64,000 nt of DNA from Ruminococcus flavefaciens FD-1 (GTDB lineage Bacteria; Bacillota; Clostridia; Oscillospirales; Ruminococcaceae). The stretch covers positions 62,001 through 126,000 of the forward strand of contig ACOK01000116.1 in the NCBI GenBank assembly GCA_000174895.1. Direction: 5' to 3'. Positions within the stretch are counted from its first letter, which is position 1; each line of letters starts with the position of its first letter. The notes beneath the pieces were generated by a model. The model was not told the origin of the DNA. It ran no database searches and worked only from the letters and a program-made list of their open reading frames with translations. A program made the translations under genes and the position numbers. Below are positions 39,050-48,801 of this stretch, in pieces.

Positions 39050-40069
39050 TCACCAAATATAATCATTAAAGTTGTCTGTGATGAAACGATCTATTTTAGA
39101 TGTTCCTTCAAGCTTCATTCTGCGGTCACAATGACCATATACGTCAAGCGTAAATGCTGCGGAGTGATGTCCCATGTTTTCCTTTAATGTCATAGTGTCT
39201 ACATCAGATCTTATAGAAATTGTTGCATATGTATGTCTCAGATCATGAAATCTGAAATCCGTAATACCAATTTTTCCAGTTATACGCTTTAAAGAATTAT
39301 AAATTGCAGAATGAGTAAAGTGATTATTCTCAGAATTGCAGAAAACAAAATCACTTGTCTTCTTCTCTTTCATCTTAAAAAGCATATTCATCACAAACAT
39401 CGGCGGATACAATCGTCTTGAGCGCCCGTTTTTCAGTGAACTGAAAGTATAATAGTAATTATCAGACTTAGGATTCTTGATTCTTACAAGCTGACGATAC
39501 AGACTAATGTACCCTTCTTCAAAATTAATGCAGTCCCATGTAAGACCCATTATCTCACCAGCCCTCATGCCGGTAAAAAGCGTAATCTTGAAAAGGTATT
39601 CCATCTGACAGCCTTTTATAGCTATCAGGAACTTCTTTATTTCCTCAACCGAAAGAGCGTGAACCTCAGATTTCTTTATCTTCGGTAAATCATTCTTTTT
39701 TGCTGGATTTGCAAGAATATACCCATTATCTACCGCAACATCAAGACTTTTATGCAGTATGCCATGAATATTTTTTATACTCTTAGGTGATAAGGCTTTT
39801 TCTAAACCTATACCAAGCGAAAGAGAATTAAGAAAAAGCTGTACATCTTCTCTACTTAGTTTGCATAATTCAATGTCTCCTAAGACACGGTTAATATGAT
39901 TTTCAGTATAACTAATATACGCTTCTTTTGTAGTTGTTTTTATTGCCTTGCAATAAATATTGAGCCAGCGCTCGTTCCATTCTCTGAGAGTAAATTTCTG
40001 AATTTCCTTTGGTTCTGATGGTGTAAGACTTCTCATGTATTCAAGTACATCGAAATTAACCTTGACCAT
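39050..40069 (-). CDS. int: Tyrosine site-specific integrase of the ICE
   Basis: 339 residues. SAM-like N-terminal DNA-binding domain (about 28-130), then the catalytic domain with TGMRAGEIMGL (first Arg, about 168), HDLRHTYATI (His and second Arg) and LDVYGH (nucleophile Tyr near the C-terminus). It lies 69 bp from attR, the usual place. It excises and integrates the element at the tRNA-Leu 3' end. AAGGAGAAATGCAAA precedes the ATG. Confidence 0.95.
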   Translation of the reverse strand: MVKVNFDVLEYMRSLTPSEPKEIQKFTLREWNERWLNIYCKAIKTTTKEAYISYTENHINRVLGDIELCKLSREDVQLFLNSLSLGIGLEKALSPKSIKNIHGILHKSLDVAVDNGYILANPAKKNDLPKIKKSEVHALSVEEIKKFLIAIKGCQMEYLFKITLFTGMRAGEIMGLTWDCINFEEGYISLYRQLVRIKNPKSDNYYYTFSSLKNGRSRRLYPPMFVMNMLFKMKEKKTSDFVFCNSENNHFTHSAIYNSLKRITGKIGITDFRFHDLRHTYATISIRSDVDTMTLKENMGHHSAAFTLDVYGHCDRRMKLEGTSKIDRFITDNFNDYIW

Positions 40070-40138
40070 TTTGCATTTCTCCTTTATAATATAATATGTA
40101 TATTATATCATAAATCTGTTAGAGTTAAGTGTAATATG

Positions 40139-40170
40139 TTCAAGTCCCATTACTCGCACCATATTCCATA
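40139..40170 (+). other. attR, 32-bp direct repeat
   Basis: Exact copy of 4667-4698. Only the tRNA 3' portion is present here, without the rest of the tRNA. Confidence 0.92.
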
Positions 40171-40206
40171 AAACAGCTGAAGCAATGTTTCAGCTGTTTT
40201 TTATTT
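40171..40206 (+). terminator. Original terminator of tRNA-Leu, displaced by the ICE
   Basis: AAAACAGCTGAA..TTTCAGCTGTTTTTT directly after attR. Joined to 4698 it would form the pre-insertion tRNA 3' end. Confidence 0.85.
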
Positions 40207-40247
40207 TTCAGAGAAAAATACAGCCATTATTTCCCGAGCTTAACCTC

Positions 40248-40519
40248 GGTACCCTTACAGAAGTTTTTACACGTGTCTATTGAGGAAAACCCTTTTGAAA
40301 AAGGGTTCTTCCTCAAACTCCTTTCCTAAAACTTTCAGTATTAATTTTTCCCCTGAGAGGGCGCTCCCAGTAATACTACTGGTTTTCACATCTTTCGTGG
40401 AGCGCCCTCTCAGGGGAAAAATTCTATTAAAAGTCTTTGGAAAAGGGGTTCGGGGAAAGAACCTTTCCTCAGAAAGGTTTTTCCCCGATAAATACGTATA
40501 AAGTTTCTATATGAGTACC
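40248..40519. repeat. Inverted-terminus repeat element flanking the ICE, long copy
   Basis: Ends resemble the 4303-4397 element (GGTAC.C.TA.AG .. CTATATGAGTACC) and share its inner sequence. It also contains a 23-bp perfect inverted repeat (40345-40367 and 40399-40421, TTTTTCCCCTGAGAGGGCGC..) around 31 bp. MITE-like; no gene inside. Confidence 0.65.
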
Positions 40520-40612
40520 GAGGTTAATGCTTCGGGGGTTTTTAGTTCAGCGGCTCAGCGGACGTATGGTGCATTCATAATTACAGCATGATACGGTCTT
40601 AGTGTTAACAAA

Positions 40613-40648
40613 AAGCCACAGCATCTCATATGAGATGCTGTGGCTTGA
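40613..40648 (-). terminator. Terminator of the dockerin-LRR gene
   Basis: CCACAGCATCTCATATGAGATGCTGTGG-type perfect palindrome in two 14-bp arms, followed by TTTTTG on the minus strand. Confidence 0.85.
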
Positions 40649-40681
40649 AACATTTGTAAGTGTTAGATTTTTGTGATGTTA

Positions 40682-43600
40682 TTACTTCTGAACGCTCTCA
40701 GGGAGTGACTTGATGAGTTCCAGCTTGTATTTCTGGATAGCAAGAGCATCCATGTTGGTAAGACCGTTACCTCTGTTCTCAACGTCGCCTCTGTTCTTGC
40801 CTGCCTCAGTGATGTGGTGAGCATCAGTACCCTGAGTGCCGAACTTGCTTGGGTTAGAGAGTGACTGCATGATGAGAACTGCATCTGAAACGTCGATAGT
40901 ACCATCGCCGTTTGTATCGCCTAAAACGCCCTCAACCTTAGCGGTTGTAGTAGTTGTACCTGCCTTTGTTGTAGTTGAGGAAGCCTTTGTTGTAGCCTTG
41001 GTAGTTGTGGTAGTAGCCTTGGTTGTAGCCTTAGTAGTTGTTGTAGTTGCCTTTGTTGTTGTAGCCTTTGTGGTAGTTGTTACTTCGTTAGCTGTAAGCT
41101 TGCCTGTCTCGTCCATGAAGTTGAGCTTATTGTTCTTAGCATATGTTTCAGCAGTTGAACCTGCAATACCGGAGATAATGAAGTTAGGAATCTGCTTGTT
41201 TGCATTGTAGCCGAATGCTCTGCCTGTGATAGCAGCATTCTTGTTTGCAATAGTTGCTGATGTAGCCTTAGCGCAGTTAATGAATGCGTTGTTTCCGATA
41301 GATGCAACATTTGCAGGGAGCTCGATAGTCTTGAAGCCTGTGTTAGCGAATGCGTTGGCGCCGATGCTTTCGATGTTGGTGAATACGAATGTATCGAGGC
41401 TTGTGCAGTTCTGGAATGCACCTGCAGGAACAGATGTTACATTGTTTGTCTTAACGGAATTGAGTGATGTACAATTCTCGAACATACCAGATGTGAGAGT
41501 TGAAACATTAGCTGACTTGAGTGCAGCACAGCCTGAGTACTGCTGACTGCCCTTGAAGATAGTATTAGCATCAGCAGAAGAGTTGATGAGAGCTGAGCAG
41601 CCCTTGAATGCAGCACCGTCGATCTCCTTAGCGATGAGGAGAGTACCGTCATTCTTGTTGATAAGGCTCTGGATAGAAGAGCAGCCTTCAAATGCGTTTG
41701 CGTTGATAACGTCAGCAAGAAGCTTGATATCATTGAGCTTTGGACAATTCTTGAACATTGAAGCTGTAACGAGAGGACCGTCGTAAGAAGCCTTTTCAAG
41801 GATAGGACAATTTGCGAATACTCCTGTACCTACAGAGAACTTCTTAGCATCCTGTGAGTTGATCACAGCAGACTTGAGGTTTGCACAGTCAGCAAATGCG
41901 GAGTTGCCGATAACTACTGTACCGCCGACCATTCCGTTGAGGCTGAGTGATGTAACACCGCTGTTCTGGAATGCGCTTGCGCCGATAGTAGAAATGTCAC
42001 CTGTAAGTGTGAACTTGAGTTCTGAACAATTCTGGAATGCCTTATCGCCGTAGTCTGTAGCCTTGATAGGAAGTGTAGGATCGTCAGTGATCTGCTTGAG
42101 AGCTGTACAGTTAGCGAATGCGCTGCTCTCTATGATCTTGAGGATAGGCATATTGAGGTGTGTAAGAGCAGTACAGCCTGAGAAGCAGTCCTTACCGATG
42201 ATCTCGATCTTTGAAAGATCGCCGCCGATATCAGTAAGTGATGTACAGTTCTGGAACATACCTGATGAAAGCTTAACCTTATCGTCAGTCTTTATAGTGA
42301 TCTTCTTAGCTGAAGTACAGCCCTTGAATACGTAGCCTTCAGAAGAATTTGTCTTGTTAGGATCCTTAGGCGACTTAACATTTGGAGCAGTTCCGCCGTA
42401 CTGGTCAGAGAGAAGTGTGATCTCCTTGAGAGCTGAACAGCCTTCGAGAGCGCTTGTACCAACAACTGAGCACTCGCCTACATTGAATGAAGTCATGCCC
42501 TTACAATTGAGGAATGCCTTTTCTTCGATGTATGTTGTCTTGCCGAAGTCAACCTTCTGGAGGAGTTCGCAGTTAGCGAAAGCGTTTTTCTTGATCTTTA
42601 CGATATTGTCGCCGGAAGCAACTGTAAGCTTTGAATCGATTTCCTTCTTGGCATCTCCGAACTGTACGGATTTGAGCTTGACATCGCCTTCAAACATACT
42701 TCCGGGGATTCTCTTGAGTGAAGAAGGAAGAATTACGTGCTCAAGTGAAGTACAGCCTGAGAATACGCCGTCGCCGACGCCCCAGCCGAGAGTCTCATCC
42801 TCAGGTACCCAGTCCATAAGAGTTGTAGGCATACCTGAAACGGTCTTCAGTGAAGTACAGCCTGTGAAGCAGCTTCCTGCGAGAGTTTCGAGTACATTGT
42901 TCCATGTGATGGAGTTAAGTGAAGTACAGCCGTAGAAGCATGAGTTGTCAGCAGCGATAAGATTCTCGCCGAACTTCAGAGTTGTAAGAGCTGTGTTGTT
43001 CTTGAAAGTGCTCTTGCCCAGTGTAATAACATTTGCCGGGAAAGCAAGAGTCTTGATGTTAGCGCAGTTCTCGAAAGCGCTGTCGCCGATCTCAACGAAT
43101 TCATAGTTAGCATCGCCCTTGTAGTCAGCATTTGTAACGACAGCGTCGCTGAGAGGTGTGCTCTTGAATGCTTCCTTGCCGATAGTTCTGATATAGTCAG
43201 GATGAGCGAACTTGATCTCTGTAAGGTTTGTGCCTGAGCAGAATTTCTCTGGAACTACAGGCATTTCATTGTTTACATAGAGCTTTTTAAGACCGCTGTT
43301 CTCGAAAGCGCCTGTACCGATATACTTGATCTCCTTAGGAATAGTAACTTCTGTGATATACTTACAATCCTTGAGAGCTGAATCGCCGATAAAATCAAAT
43401 CCTGTGAAATCAACTGTCTTTACATAAGAAGAAGCCAGAGCGCTTGGTCCGATAATAGTTGCCTTTTTGCTTGAGATGCCTGTGAAGTCCTTGTTCTTTT
43501 CTGAAAGATAAGCCTTTACTTCTTTTTCGTCTACAGGATAAGCGATATCATCTGTAAGCTTGAAATCGATAGTTGTAGGCTTTAATGTAGCAAGGCCTAT

Positions 43601-43999
43601 ACGGTATTCAGTAGAAACAGTTGACTTGTTTCCCTTATTTTCTTTAATGGTGATCTTATAGATGGAGTAAGAATTACCTGTTTTTGAATCAGTCCACTTT
43701 GTGTCTGTCTTGTAGATCTTGCTGGTTTCCTTATCTTCCCAGCTACTTGTAGTTTTTTCGTTTAACTCCTCTACAGGGATAGTTAATGCCTGGAACGATG
43801 TTGAGTAAATAGTAGCATCTGCGTACTTATAGGTGTACTTGGAAGCGTTCTTTCCTTCTTTAATGACTTCGGTATCAGCTGCAGAAGCAGTTATAACGAT
43901 ACCGCTGTTTTTTGTGTTTGCGTTTGTTGTTGTTGCTGCTGTACGCATACCGCCTGCAACGCAGAGGATGGCGAACAGAGCTGCCAGTGTCTTTTTCAT
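40682..43999 (-). CDS. Secreted BspA-type LRR protein with C-terminal dockerin
   Basis: 1105 residues from the ATG at 43999 (GGAAAGG upstream). Signal peptide MKKTLAALFAILCVAGG. Residues about 170-960 are a long array of LRR_5 (BspA) repeats with FxNCxxLKxIxxxx patterns such as GDSAFENCANIKTLAFPANV. A Thr/Ala/Lys linker (about 985-1030) leads to a type I dockerin with GDTNGDGTIDVSDAVLIMQS as the first calcium loop and a degenerate second half NMDALAIQKYKL. It should attach through a cohesin to a cellulosome or the cell surface. Host-encoded, outside the ICE. Confidence 0.93.
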   Translation of the reverse strand: MKKTLAALFAILCVAGGMRTAATTTNANTKNSGIVITASAADTEVIKEGKNASKYTYKYADATIYSTSFQALTIPVEELNEKTTSSWEDKETSKIYKTDTKWTDSKTGNSYSIYKITIKENKGNKSTVSTEYRIGLATLKPTTIDFKLTDDIAYPVDEKEVKAYLSEKNKDFTGISSKKATIIGPSALASSYVKTVDFTGFDFIGDSALKDCKYITEVTIPKEIKYIGTGAFENSGLKKLYVNNEMPVVPEKFCSGTNLTEIKFAHPDYIRTIGKEAFKSTPLSDAVVTNADYKGDANYEFVEIGDSAFENCANIKTLAFPANVITLGKSTFKNNTALTTLKFGENLIAADNSCFYGCTSLNSITWNNVLETLAGSCFTGCTSLKTVSGMPTTLMDWVPEDETLGWGVGDGVFSGCTSLEHVILPSSLKRIPGSMFEGDVKLKSVQFGDAKKEIDSKLTVASGDNIVKIKKNAFANCELLQKVDFGKTTYIEEKAFLNCKGMTSFNVGECSVVGTSALEGCSALKEITLLSDQYGGTAPNVKSPKDPNKTNSSEGYVFKGCTSAKKITIKTDDKVKLSSGMFQNCTSLTDIGGDLSKIEIIGKDCFSGCTALTHLNMPILKIIESSAFANCTALKQITDDPTLPIKATDYGDKAFQNCSELKFTLTGDISTIGASAFQNSGVTSLSLNGMVGGTVVIGNSAFADCANLKSAVINSQDAKKFSVGTGVFANCPILEKASYDGPLVTASMFKNCPKLNDIKLLADVINANAFEGCSSIQSLINKNDGTLLIAKEIDGAAFKGCSALINSSADANTIFKGSQQYSGCAALKSANVSTLTSGMFENCTSLNSVKTNNVTSVPAGAFQNCTSLDTFVFTNIESIGANAFANTGFKTIELPANVASIGNNAFINCAKATSATIANKNAAITGRAFGYNANKQIPNFIISGIAGSTAETYAKNNKLNFMDETGKLTANEVTTTTKATTTKATTTTTKATTKATTTTTKATTKASSTTTKAGTTTTTAKVEGVLGDTNGDGTIDVSDAVLIMQSLSNPSKFGTQGTDAHHITEAGKNRGDVENRGNGLTNMDALAIQKYKLELIKSLPESVQK

Positions 44000-44323
44000 G
44001 ACTATCGCCTTTCCGGAATAATCCATTGAATTTTATTTTCTCAAACTTATGCAGGGGAATGAAGTAAAAAATAAAAATTAATAATATTTGTATAAGTTTG
44101 AGCTAATTATACCATTTGGATAAAATATATTGGTATATAGTAATTATATCATAGTAGCTGTAAGAAATCAACTGTTAAGGTTAAAAATGTATGTTCTGCA
44201 CGATATTCGACCGACAAAACTGTTGTTTTTTACTTAATTTTTTGTTAACAAATGGTGGAGAATCTGAAAACAATCTATTAAGCTAACATATTTATCTGCT
44301 TCGTATATAACAGAATGTACAAA
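44000..44323. other. AT-rich intergenic leader of the dockerin-LRR gene
   Basis: Holds promoter-like AT-rich sequence around 44105-44160. No gene or RNA recognised. Confidence 0.5.
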
Positions 44324-44357
44324 CATACCGCCCTCTGCATCAGCAAAAGGCGGTATG
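44324..44357 (-). terminator. Terminator of ilvE
   Basis: CATACCGCC (44324-44332) pairs with GGCGGTATG (44349-44357), followed by T-rich sequence on the minus strand. Confidence 0.8.
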
Positions 44358-44366
44358 TTAAATTTA

Positions 44367-45434
44367 TTATTCAACAGGAACGATCCAATTGAATGTATCT
44401 TCGATCTTGCCCCACTGGATACCTGTCATTGTATCATAGAGCATCTGAGAGATCTTGCCGATCTTGTTACCGTTGATCTCCATAACCTTGTCGTTCCACT
44501 TGAGGTGGCCGACAGGAGAGATAACAGCAGCTGTACCTGTACCGAATACTTCGTCAAGCTTGCCTGCATCGTAAGCATCAGCGATCTCCTGGATATCGAT
44601 ACGTCTTTCCTCAACTACGAGGCCCTTGCTCTTACATACCTCGATAGCGGACTTTCTTGTGATACCGGGGAGGATAGAGCCCTGGAGCATAGGAGTAACG
44701 ACTTTGCCGTCGATAACGAAGAAGATGTTCATTGCGCCGACTTCCTCGATGTACTTCTGCTCAACGCCGTCGAGCCAGAGAACCTGTGAGTAGTTCTGCT
44801 TGTGAGCCTCGTCCTGACCGATAAGAGAAGCAGCGTAGTTACCGCCTGTCTTAGCGAATCCCATACCGCCTCTTACGGCACGTACATACTTGCTCTCAAC
44901 GTAGATGTTGACCGGGTTGAGGCCGCTCTCGTAGTAAGCACCTGAAGGTGAAAGGATGATAATGAAGAGATAGTGCTCGCCGGGCTTAACGCCGAGGAAT
45001 GGGTCAACTGCGATGATGAACGGACGGATGTAGAGTGACTCGCCTTCCTTTGAAGGAACCCAGTCCTTTTCAACCTTGAGCAGTTCCATCAGGCACTTCA
45101 TGCCGAGATCCTCAGGGAGCTCAGGGATAACCAGTCTCTCGTTGGACTTGTTGAGTCTCTTGAAGTTCTCCTCAGGACGGAAGAGCTGAACCTTGCCGTC
45201 AGCAGTTCTGTAAGCCTTCATGCCCTCGAATACTTCCTGACCGTAGTGGAAGCACATAGCTGCAGGTGAGAGCTCGATAGGAGCGTAAGGCTTGATCTCG
45301 GGATCATGCCAGCCCTGACCCTCATCATAGGGCATAACGAGCATATAGTCAGTAAAGATGTGGCCGAAACCGAGCTTGTCGCCGGGCTGTGGCTTAGCCT
45401 TTAAAGATGTTGCTTTTGTAAATTTGATTTCCAT
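44367..45434 (-). CDS. ilvE: Branched-chain-amino-acid aminotransferase
   Basis: 355 residues from the ATG at 45434. [29 protein letters not shown], and [15 protein letters not shown] (with the PLP lysine) define a class IV BCAT of the bcat2 type. [11 protein letters not shown] and the C-terminal LYDTMTGIQ agree. It interconverts Leu/Ile/Val and their 2-oxo acids. Monocistronic with its own terminator. A 45-aa membrane peptide gene lies just upstream. Confidence 0.95.
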   Translation of the reverse strand: MEIKFTKATSLKAKPQPGDKLGFGHIFTDYMLVMPYDEGQGWHDPEIKPYAPIELSPAAMCFHYGQEVFEGMKAYRTADGKVQLFRPEENFKRLNKSNERLVIPELPEDLGMKCLMELLKVEKDWVPSKEGESLYIRPFIIAVDPFLGVKPGEHYLFIIILSPSGAYYESGLNPVNIYVESKYVRAVRGGMGFAKTGGNYAASLIGQDEAHKQNYSQVLWLDGVEQKYIEEVGAMNIFFVIDGKVVTPMLQGSILPGITRKSAIEVCKSKGLVVEERRIDIQEIADAYDAGKLDEVFGTGTAAVISPVGHLKWNDKVMEINGNKIGKISQMLYDTMTGIQWGKIEDTFNWIVPVE

Positions 45435-45467
45435 TTTATTCAACCTTCTTTTAAAAAAATATAAACA

Positions 45468-45605
45468 TTAGTTATTGAGTCCGCTGCTCACGGAGAAGTA
45501 ATTCTTTTCAAAGAGCTTCTTGCAGACGATAATGGTTGCTGCTGATATACCTACGGCACAGAGTGTGGCTGCGGTTGCTGCTATAACGATTTTTCCCTTA
45601 CTCAT
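45468..45605 (-). CDS. Small membrane peptide, 45 aa
   Basis: ATG at 45605 follows GAGGAGAATATCT. MSKGKIVIAATAATLCAVGI starts a basic N-terminus and one hydrophobic helix, followed by CKKLFEKNYFSVSSGLNN. It precedes ilvE by 33 bp. No family recognised. Confidence 0.6.
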   Translation of the reverse strand: MSKGKIVIAATAATLCAVGISAATIIVCKKLFEKNYFSVSSGLNN

Positions 45606-45755
45606 AGATATTCTCCTCTTCAAAAGTAGATTTTACCACGTTACATTAGTAACGTATACAATAATTATATCATATCCCTGTAAAAATTTCCATAGGGGAC
45701 AGATAAAACATCTCACAAATATAACAGTGCTTTTTTGTGCAAAGTTGACATTTTA

Positions 45756-46367
45756 TCAGTCGTCAAAGGTGCGGACACGGAGTACAGCGCCTAATTCCTC
45801 GGCAACCTTGCGTGAAGCTTCTATCTGCTCCTGCGGGATAACGTCAACAACTGACATGATTATCTCAGCCTTGCCTGTCTTCACGCAGTCTCTTGTGAAG
45901 TTGCGGAGAGCGCTGAAAGCATCGGGGAAGCGTGGGCGAGTTACGTCCATGTAGTCCTTTTCTGTGGGAGCGTTAAGGCTGATGGATACAACGTCCATAG
46001 CTGTGCAGAGTTCGTCAGCGATGCTTCTGCCGTGGATGAGGTCGCCGAGACCGTTTGTGTTGATGCGAAGCTTCTTGCAGCCCTTTTCACGAAGGAAAGC
46101 GGCGGCTTCGATAACAGCATCAAGGCGCTCTGTAGGCTCACCGTAGCCGCAGAAAACTATCTCGTCATATTTTGTAAGATCACGCTTGTCGAGGTCTGCC
46201 TTTATCTCGTCCATTGTCGGCTCATGCTCCAGCCAGAGCGGATCTGAGCCGTAAGCGCCGTCTGCGTGATTCCTTATGCAGAATGTACAGGCGCATGGAC
46301 ATTTATTTGTGAAATTGAGATAGAGATTGTTTCCTACCTCATAGGATATTGTCATTGCTTTTGCCAT
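45756..46367 (-). CDS. TatD-associated radical SAM protein
   Basis: 203 residues from the ATG at 46367 (GGAGGATAAACCT upstream). NLYLNFTNKCPCACTFCIRN holds the CX3CX2C iron-sulfur motif, then FCGYGEPTERLD and LRINTNGLGDL. This matches the TatD-nuclease-associated radical SAM family; a tatD gene lies 3.5 kb away in this window. The reaction is not known. Confidence 0.8.
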   Translation of the reverse strand: MAKAMTISYEVGNNLYLNFTNKCPCACTFCIRNHADGAYGSDPLWLEHEPTMDEIKADLDKRDLTKYDEIVFCGYGEPTERLDAVIEAAAFLREKGCKKLRINTNGLGDLIHGRSIADELCTAMDVVSISLNAPTEKDYMDVTRPRFPDAFSALRNFTRDCVKTGKAEIIMSVVDVIPQEQIEASRKVAEELGAVLRVRTFDD

Positions 46368-46420
46368 AGGTTTATCCTCCTTTTTATGGACGGATGAGAT
46401 CCGCCGCAGCAATTGTTTCT

Positions 46421-46450
46421 GTGGAACGCCGAGGGCGGCGTTCCCTACGG
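46421..46450. repeat. Dispersed GTGGAACGCC hairpin repeat, copy 2
   Basis: GTGGAACGCCGAGGGCGGCG then TTCCCTAC; between alr and the radical SAM gene. Confidence 0.85.
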
Positions 46451-46493
46451 TTGTTATTTCGGGACATTGAGGACGCCGCCCTCTGCAAATTGT

Positions 46494-47630
46494 TTATTCA
46501 ATATAAATACGTGGTACACGCTTGGATATGCCGCATACTACTTCGTAGCCGATAGTTCCGTATATCTGAGCAAGGTCATCGGCGGTAATGCGGTCATCGC
46601 CCTCCTTGCCGATAAGAGTGACGATATCGCCTGCCTTAGCCTCGGGAACGTCGGAAACGTCTATCATCAGCTGGTCCATGCAGACACGGCCTGTTATCTT
46701 GCAGCGCTTGCCGTGAACGAGTATCTCTCCCTTTGAACTGAGAAGGCGTGAATAGCCGTCAGCGTAGCCGATAGTTACGGTAGCTATACGCATTTCACGG
46801 TCAGCTCTGAATGTTCTGCCATAGCTTATGCAGTCGCCCTTGTTCACGGTCTTGACGTGGGAGATGACAGCTTTCAGCTCCATGAGAGGCTCAAGTCCCT
46901 CCGGGATATCAAGGCTTACATCAGGGTGCAGACCGTAGAGGATGATACCTGCACGGGAAAGAGTGCTTCTTTCGCTGTTTCTGTAGCAGGTAGCGGCACT
47001 GTTCATGAAATGGAGATGGGGCAGCTTTATGCCCTGTGCAGCCAGAACATCGTATGTATCTGTGATGAATTTCTCCTGCTTGTCGGTGTATGCTACGTTG
47101 TCGGGATCATCACTGTCTGCAACGGCGAAATGAGTGTAAATGCCCTCGACGGACAACTTGTCTATCTTCATCATCTCGGCTATCTCTGCGGCGCACTGCT
47201 GGGGAGTATCATGCTTCAGACCGATACGACCCATGCCTGTGTCTATTTTTATGTGGCAGCGGATAGGCTGAGGAGTGTTCTGAACGAGTGCTTCTGCGTA
47301 TTCTGTGGAAACTACGCCCTGTATGATGTTGTACATCGATATTTCATGTGCGTACTCGGGGGGAGTGTAGCCGAGAATGAGTATCTCTCCCTGGGGAGCA
47401 AATTTCCTTACGGCAATTGCTTCGTCAAGGTTTGAAACCGCAAAATATCTTATACCGCAGTCATTAGCGAGACAGCGGACGATATGCTCGTCACCGTGAC
47501 CGTAAGCATCGGCTTTTACAACTGCCATTATCTCGGTGCTTCCGGAATTGAGACTGCGGATTATCTCAACATTTTTTCTCAGCTGAGGCAGCGAAACTTC
47601 TGCCCATGCTCTTTTAAGGTAAGGCTTCAT
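46494..47630 (-). CDS. alr: Alanine racemase
   Basis: 378 residues from the ATG at 47630 (GGAAAGGAAGATAAGT upstream). RAWAEVSLPQLRKNVEII, then VVKADAYGHG with the PLP lysine (about 37), IDTGMGRIGL, and SYGRTFRADREMRIATVTIGYADG with the second catalytic Tyr. It makes D-alanine for peptidoglycan. Length matches the family. Confidence 0.96.
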   Translation of the reverse strand: MKPYLKRAWAEVSLPQLRKNVEIIRSLNSGSTEIMAVVKADAYGHGDEHIVRCLANDCGIRYFAVSNLDEAIAVRKFAPQGEILILGYTPPEYAHEISMYNIIQGVVSTEYAEALVQNTPQPIRCHIKIDTGMGRIGLKHDTPQQCAAEIAEMMKIDKLSVEGIYTHFAVADSDDPDNVAYTDKQEKFITDTYDVLAAQGIKLPHLHFMNSAATCYRNSERSTLSRAGIILYGLHPDVSLDIPEGLEPLMELKAVISHVKTVNKGDCISYGRTFRADREMRIATVTIGYADGYSRLLSSKGEILVHGKRCKITGRVCMDQLMIDVSDVPEAKAGDIVTLIGKEGDDRITADDLAQIYGTIGYEVVCGISKRVPRIYIE

Positions 47631-47790
47631 ACTTATCTTCCTTTCATTTGTTCTCATTATTTTTTCAGCTGTTATCTCAACAGCGCAACTATTGAATAGA
47701 TAATTTTAAAAATTACTTGAAATGTATAATAAAATATGGTATAATCGGTAATGATATTTCCGATATTATTATTTATAGTGGAGGTGTTCC

Positions 47791-48477
47791 ATGCTTACAT
47801 CCCTTGATTCGGGGGCTGTGCTTATCAGTCCTGAGAATGCGGAGCTTCGTCCGCAGCGGACGATCTGTATTACGGGACACCGTGAAAAGGCTATACTTCC
47901 TTATAAAGACGATCCTGAGAATATCCATATGACCCGTGCTGCGGTAAGGCTCATGCTTTACCGTTATATCGATATGGCCATAGAGAAAGGCTATACCGAT
48001 TTTTTCAGCGGTCTTGCCGACGGCACAGACTTATGGGCTGCGGAGTATGTTCTTCTGAAAAAGCAGAACAACAAGGATATCAGGCTCATCGGAGCGATGC
48101 CGTTCCTGAAACATTCACGTTTTTTCCACAAGGATGTGCGGAGTCTGCTGTGCGATGTTGAAAAGAATGCCGACTGCCTTATACTTCTCAACAGTGACCC
48201 TTCGGTGGTCTACGGCAAAAACGGCAGACAGGGAACGGATGCCGATCTCTATAAGGTGCGGAATTATTACATGGCTGACAACTCTGCCGCTGTGCTTGCT
48301 TTTTTCGATGAGCGCAATCCACGCTCGGGCACTGCACAGACAGTCAACTACGCCCTGAGACAAGGCAAAAAAGTGCGAAGTTTCGGGCTTTCCGACGTTT
48401 ATCATCTCATGGATGAGGCAGGCGCCAGCTTCAGGAATATCGGACGTATTGTCAAGGAGCTTGACAATATTTTCTGA
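47791..48477 (+). CDS. SLOG-family (DUF1273/YpsA-like) protein
   Basis: 228 residues. RTICITGHREKAI (about 23-35) and DFFSGLADGTDLWAAEYVL (about 70-88) are the Rossmann-like SLOG nucleotide/nucleotide-sugar-binding motifs, with VVYGKNGRQGTDADLYKVRNYYMADNS near the end. GGAGGTGTTCC precedes the ATG. Function of the family is unclear; some members sense nucleotide ligands. Confidence 0.75.
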   Translation: MLTSLDSGAVLISPENAELRPQRTICITGHREKAILPYKDDPENIHMTRAAVRLMLYRYIDMAIEKGYTDFFSGLADGTDLWAAEYVLLKKQNNKDIRLIGAMPFLKHSRFFHKDVRSLLCDVEKNADCLILLNSDPSVVYGKNGRQGTDADLYKVRNYYMADNSAAVLAFFDERNPRSGTAQTVNYALRQGKKVRSFGLSDVYHLMDEAGASFRNIGRIVKELDNIF

Positions 48478-48801
48478 AATGTCCTCTTTATATTATATCA
48501 CAAACCTGTGAATTTGCAATATCATATTTCAACATTTTTCATCTTCTTCGGGAATGTCTGTTCGTTTTCAACAGACTGTTGAATCCTGTGTTTAAACATC
48601 ATCGGGGAAAACACAATGTTGAAAATGTGGAAAACTATGTTGATAAACGCATTTACGCAGATAAGTTTTTAACGTCCCGTTTGGGAAAACTTTTTTATTC
48701 ATTTTCCGACGAATATTTTTTTCTTTCGTCTTTATACACATAGTTGAGATACCGCAAGAATTTGGTATCCGTAAAAAAATTACAGAAAGGAGCCATACAT
48801 C
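48478..48801 (+). other. Intergenic region without a recognised gene
   Basis: AT-rich, with ACAGAAAGGAG at its end as ribosome binding site for the next gene. No strong hairpin terminator seen. Confidence 0.5.

Larger units (their letters stand above)
4667..40170. mobile_element. Integrative and conjugative element in tRNA-Leu, about 35.5 kb, partly eroded
   Basis: A 32-bp direct repeat (4667-4698 and 40139-40170) brackets an AT-richer block. Inside lie a tyrosine integrase beside the right repeat, ParA/ParB, SSB, VirD4, PrgI, VirB6-like and VirB2-like proteins, a VirB4 fragment, topB remnants, HicAB, a serine recombinase and kinase cargo. The tRNA's own terminator now lies beyond the right repeat. 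No relaxase gene was recognised. The gene order int-parAB-ssb-virD4-pilin-prgI-virB4-topB is that of Firmicutes ICEs of the Tn1549 type. Confidence 0.92.

Noticed and set aside
41553..42935. Plus-strand ORFs opposite the dockerin-LRR gene
   Set aside because: Shadows of the repetitive LRR codons; no start signals or known domains.
43740..43757. Possible palindrome copy AGCTACTTGTAGTT in host DNA
   Set aside because: Only the inner CTACTTGTAG matches; the outer arm bases do not, so I count it as chance.
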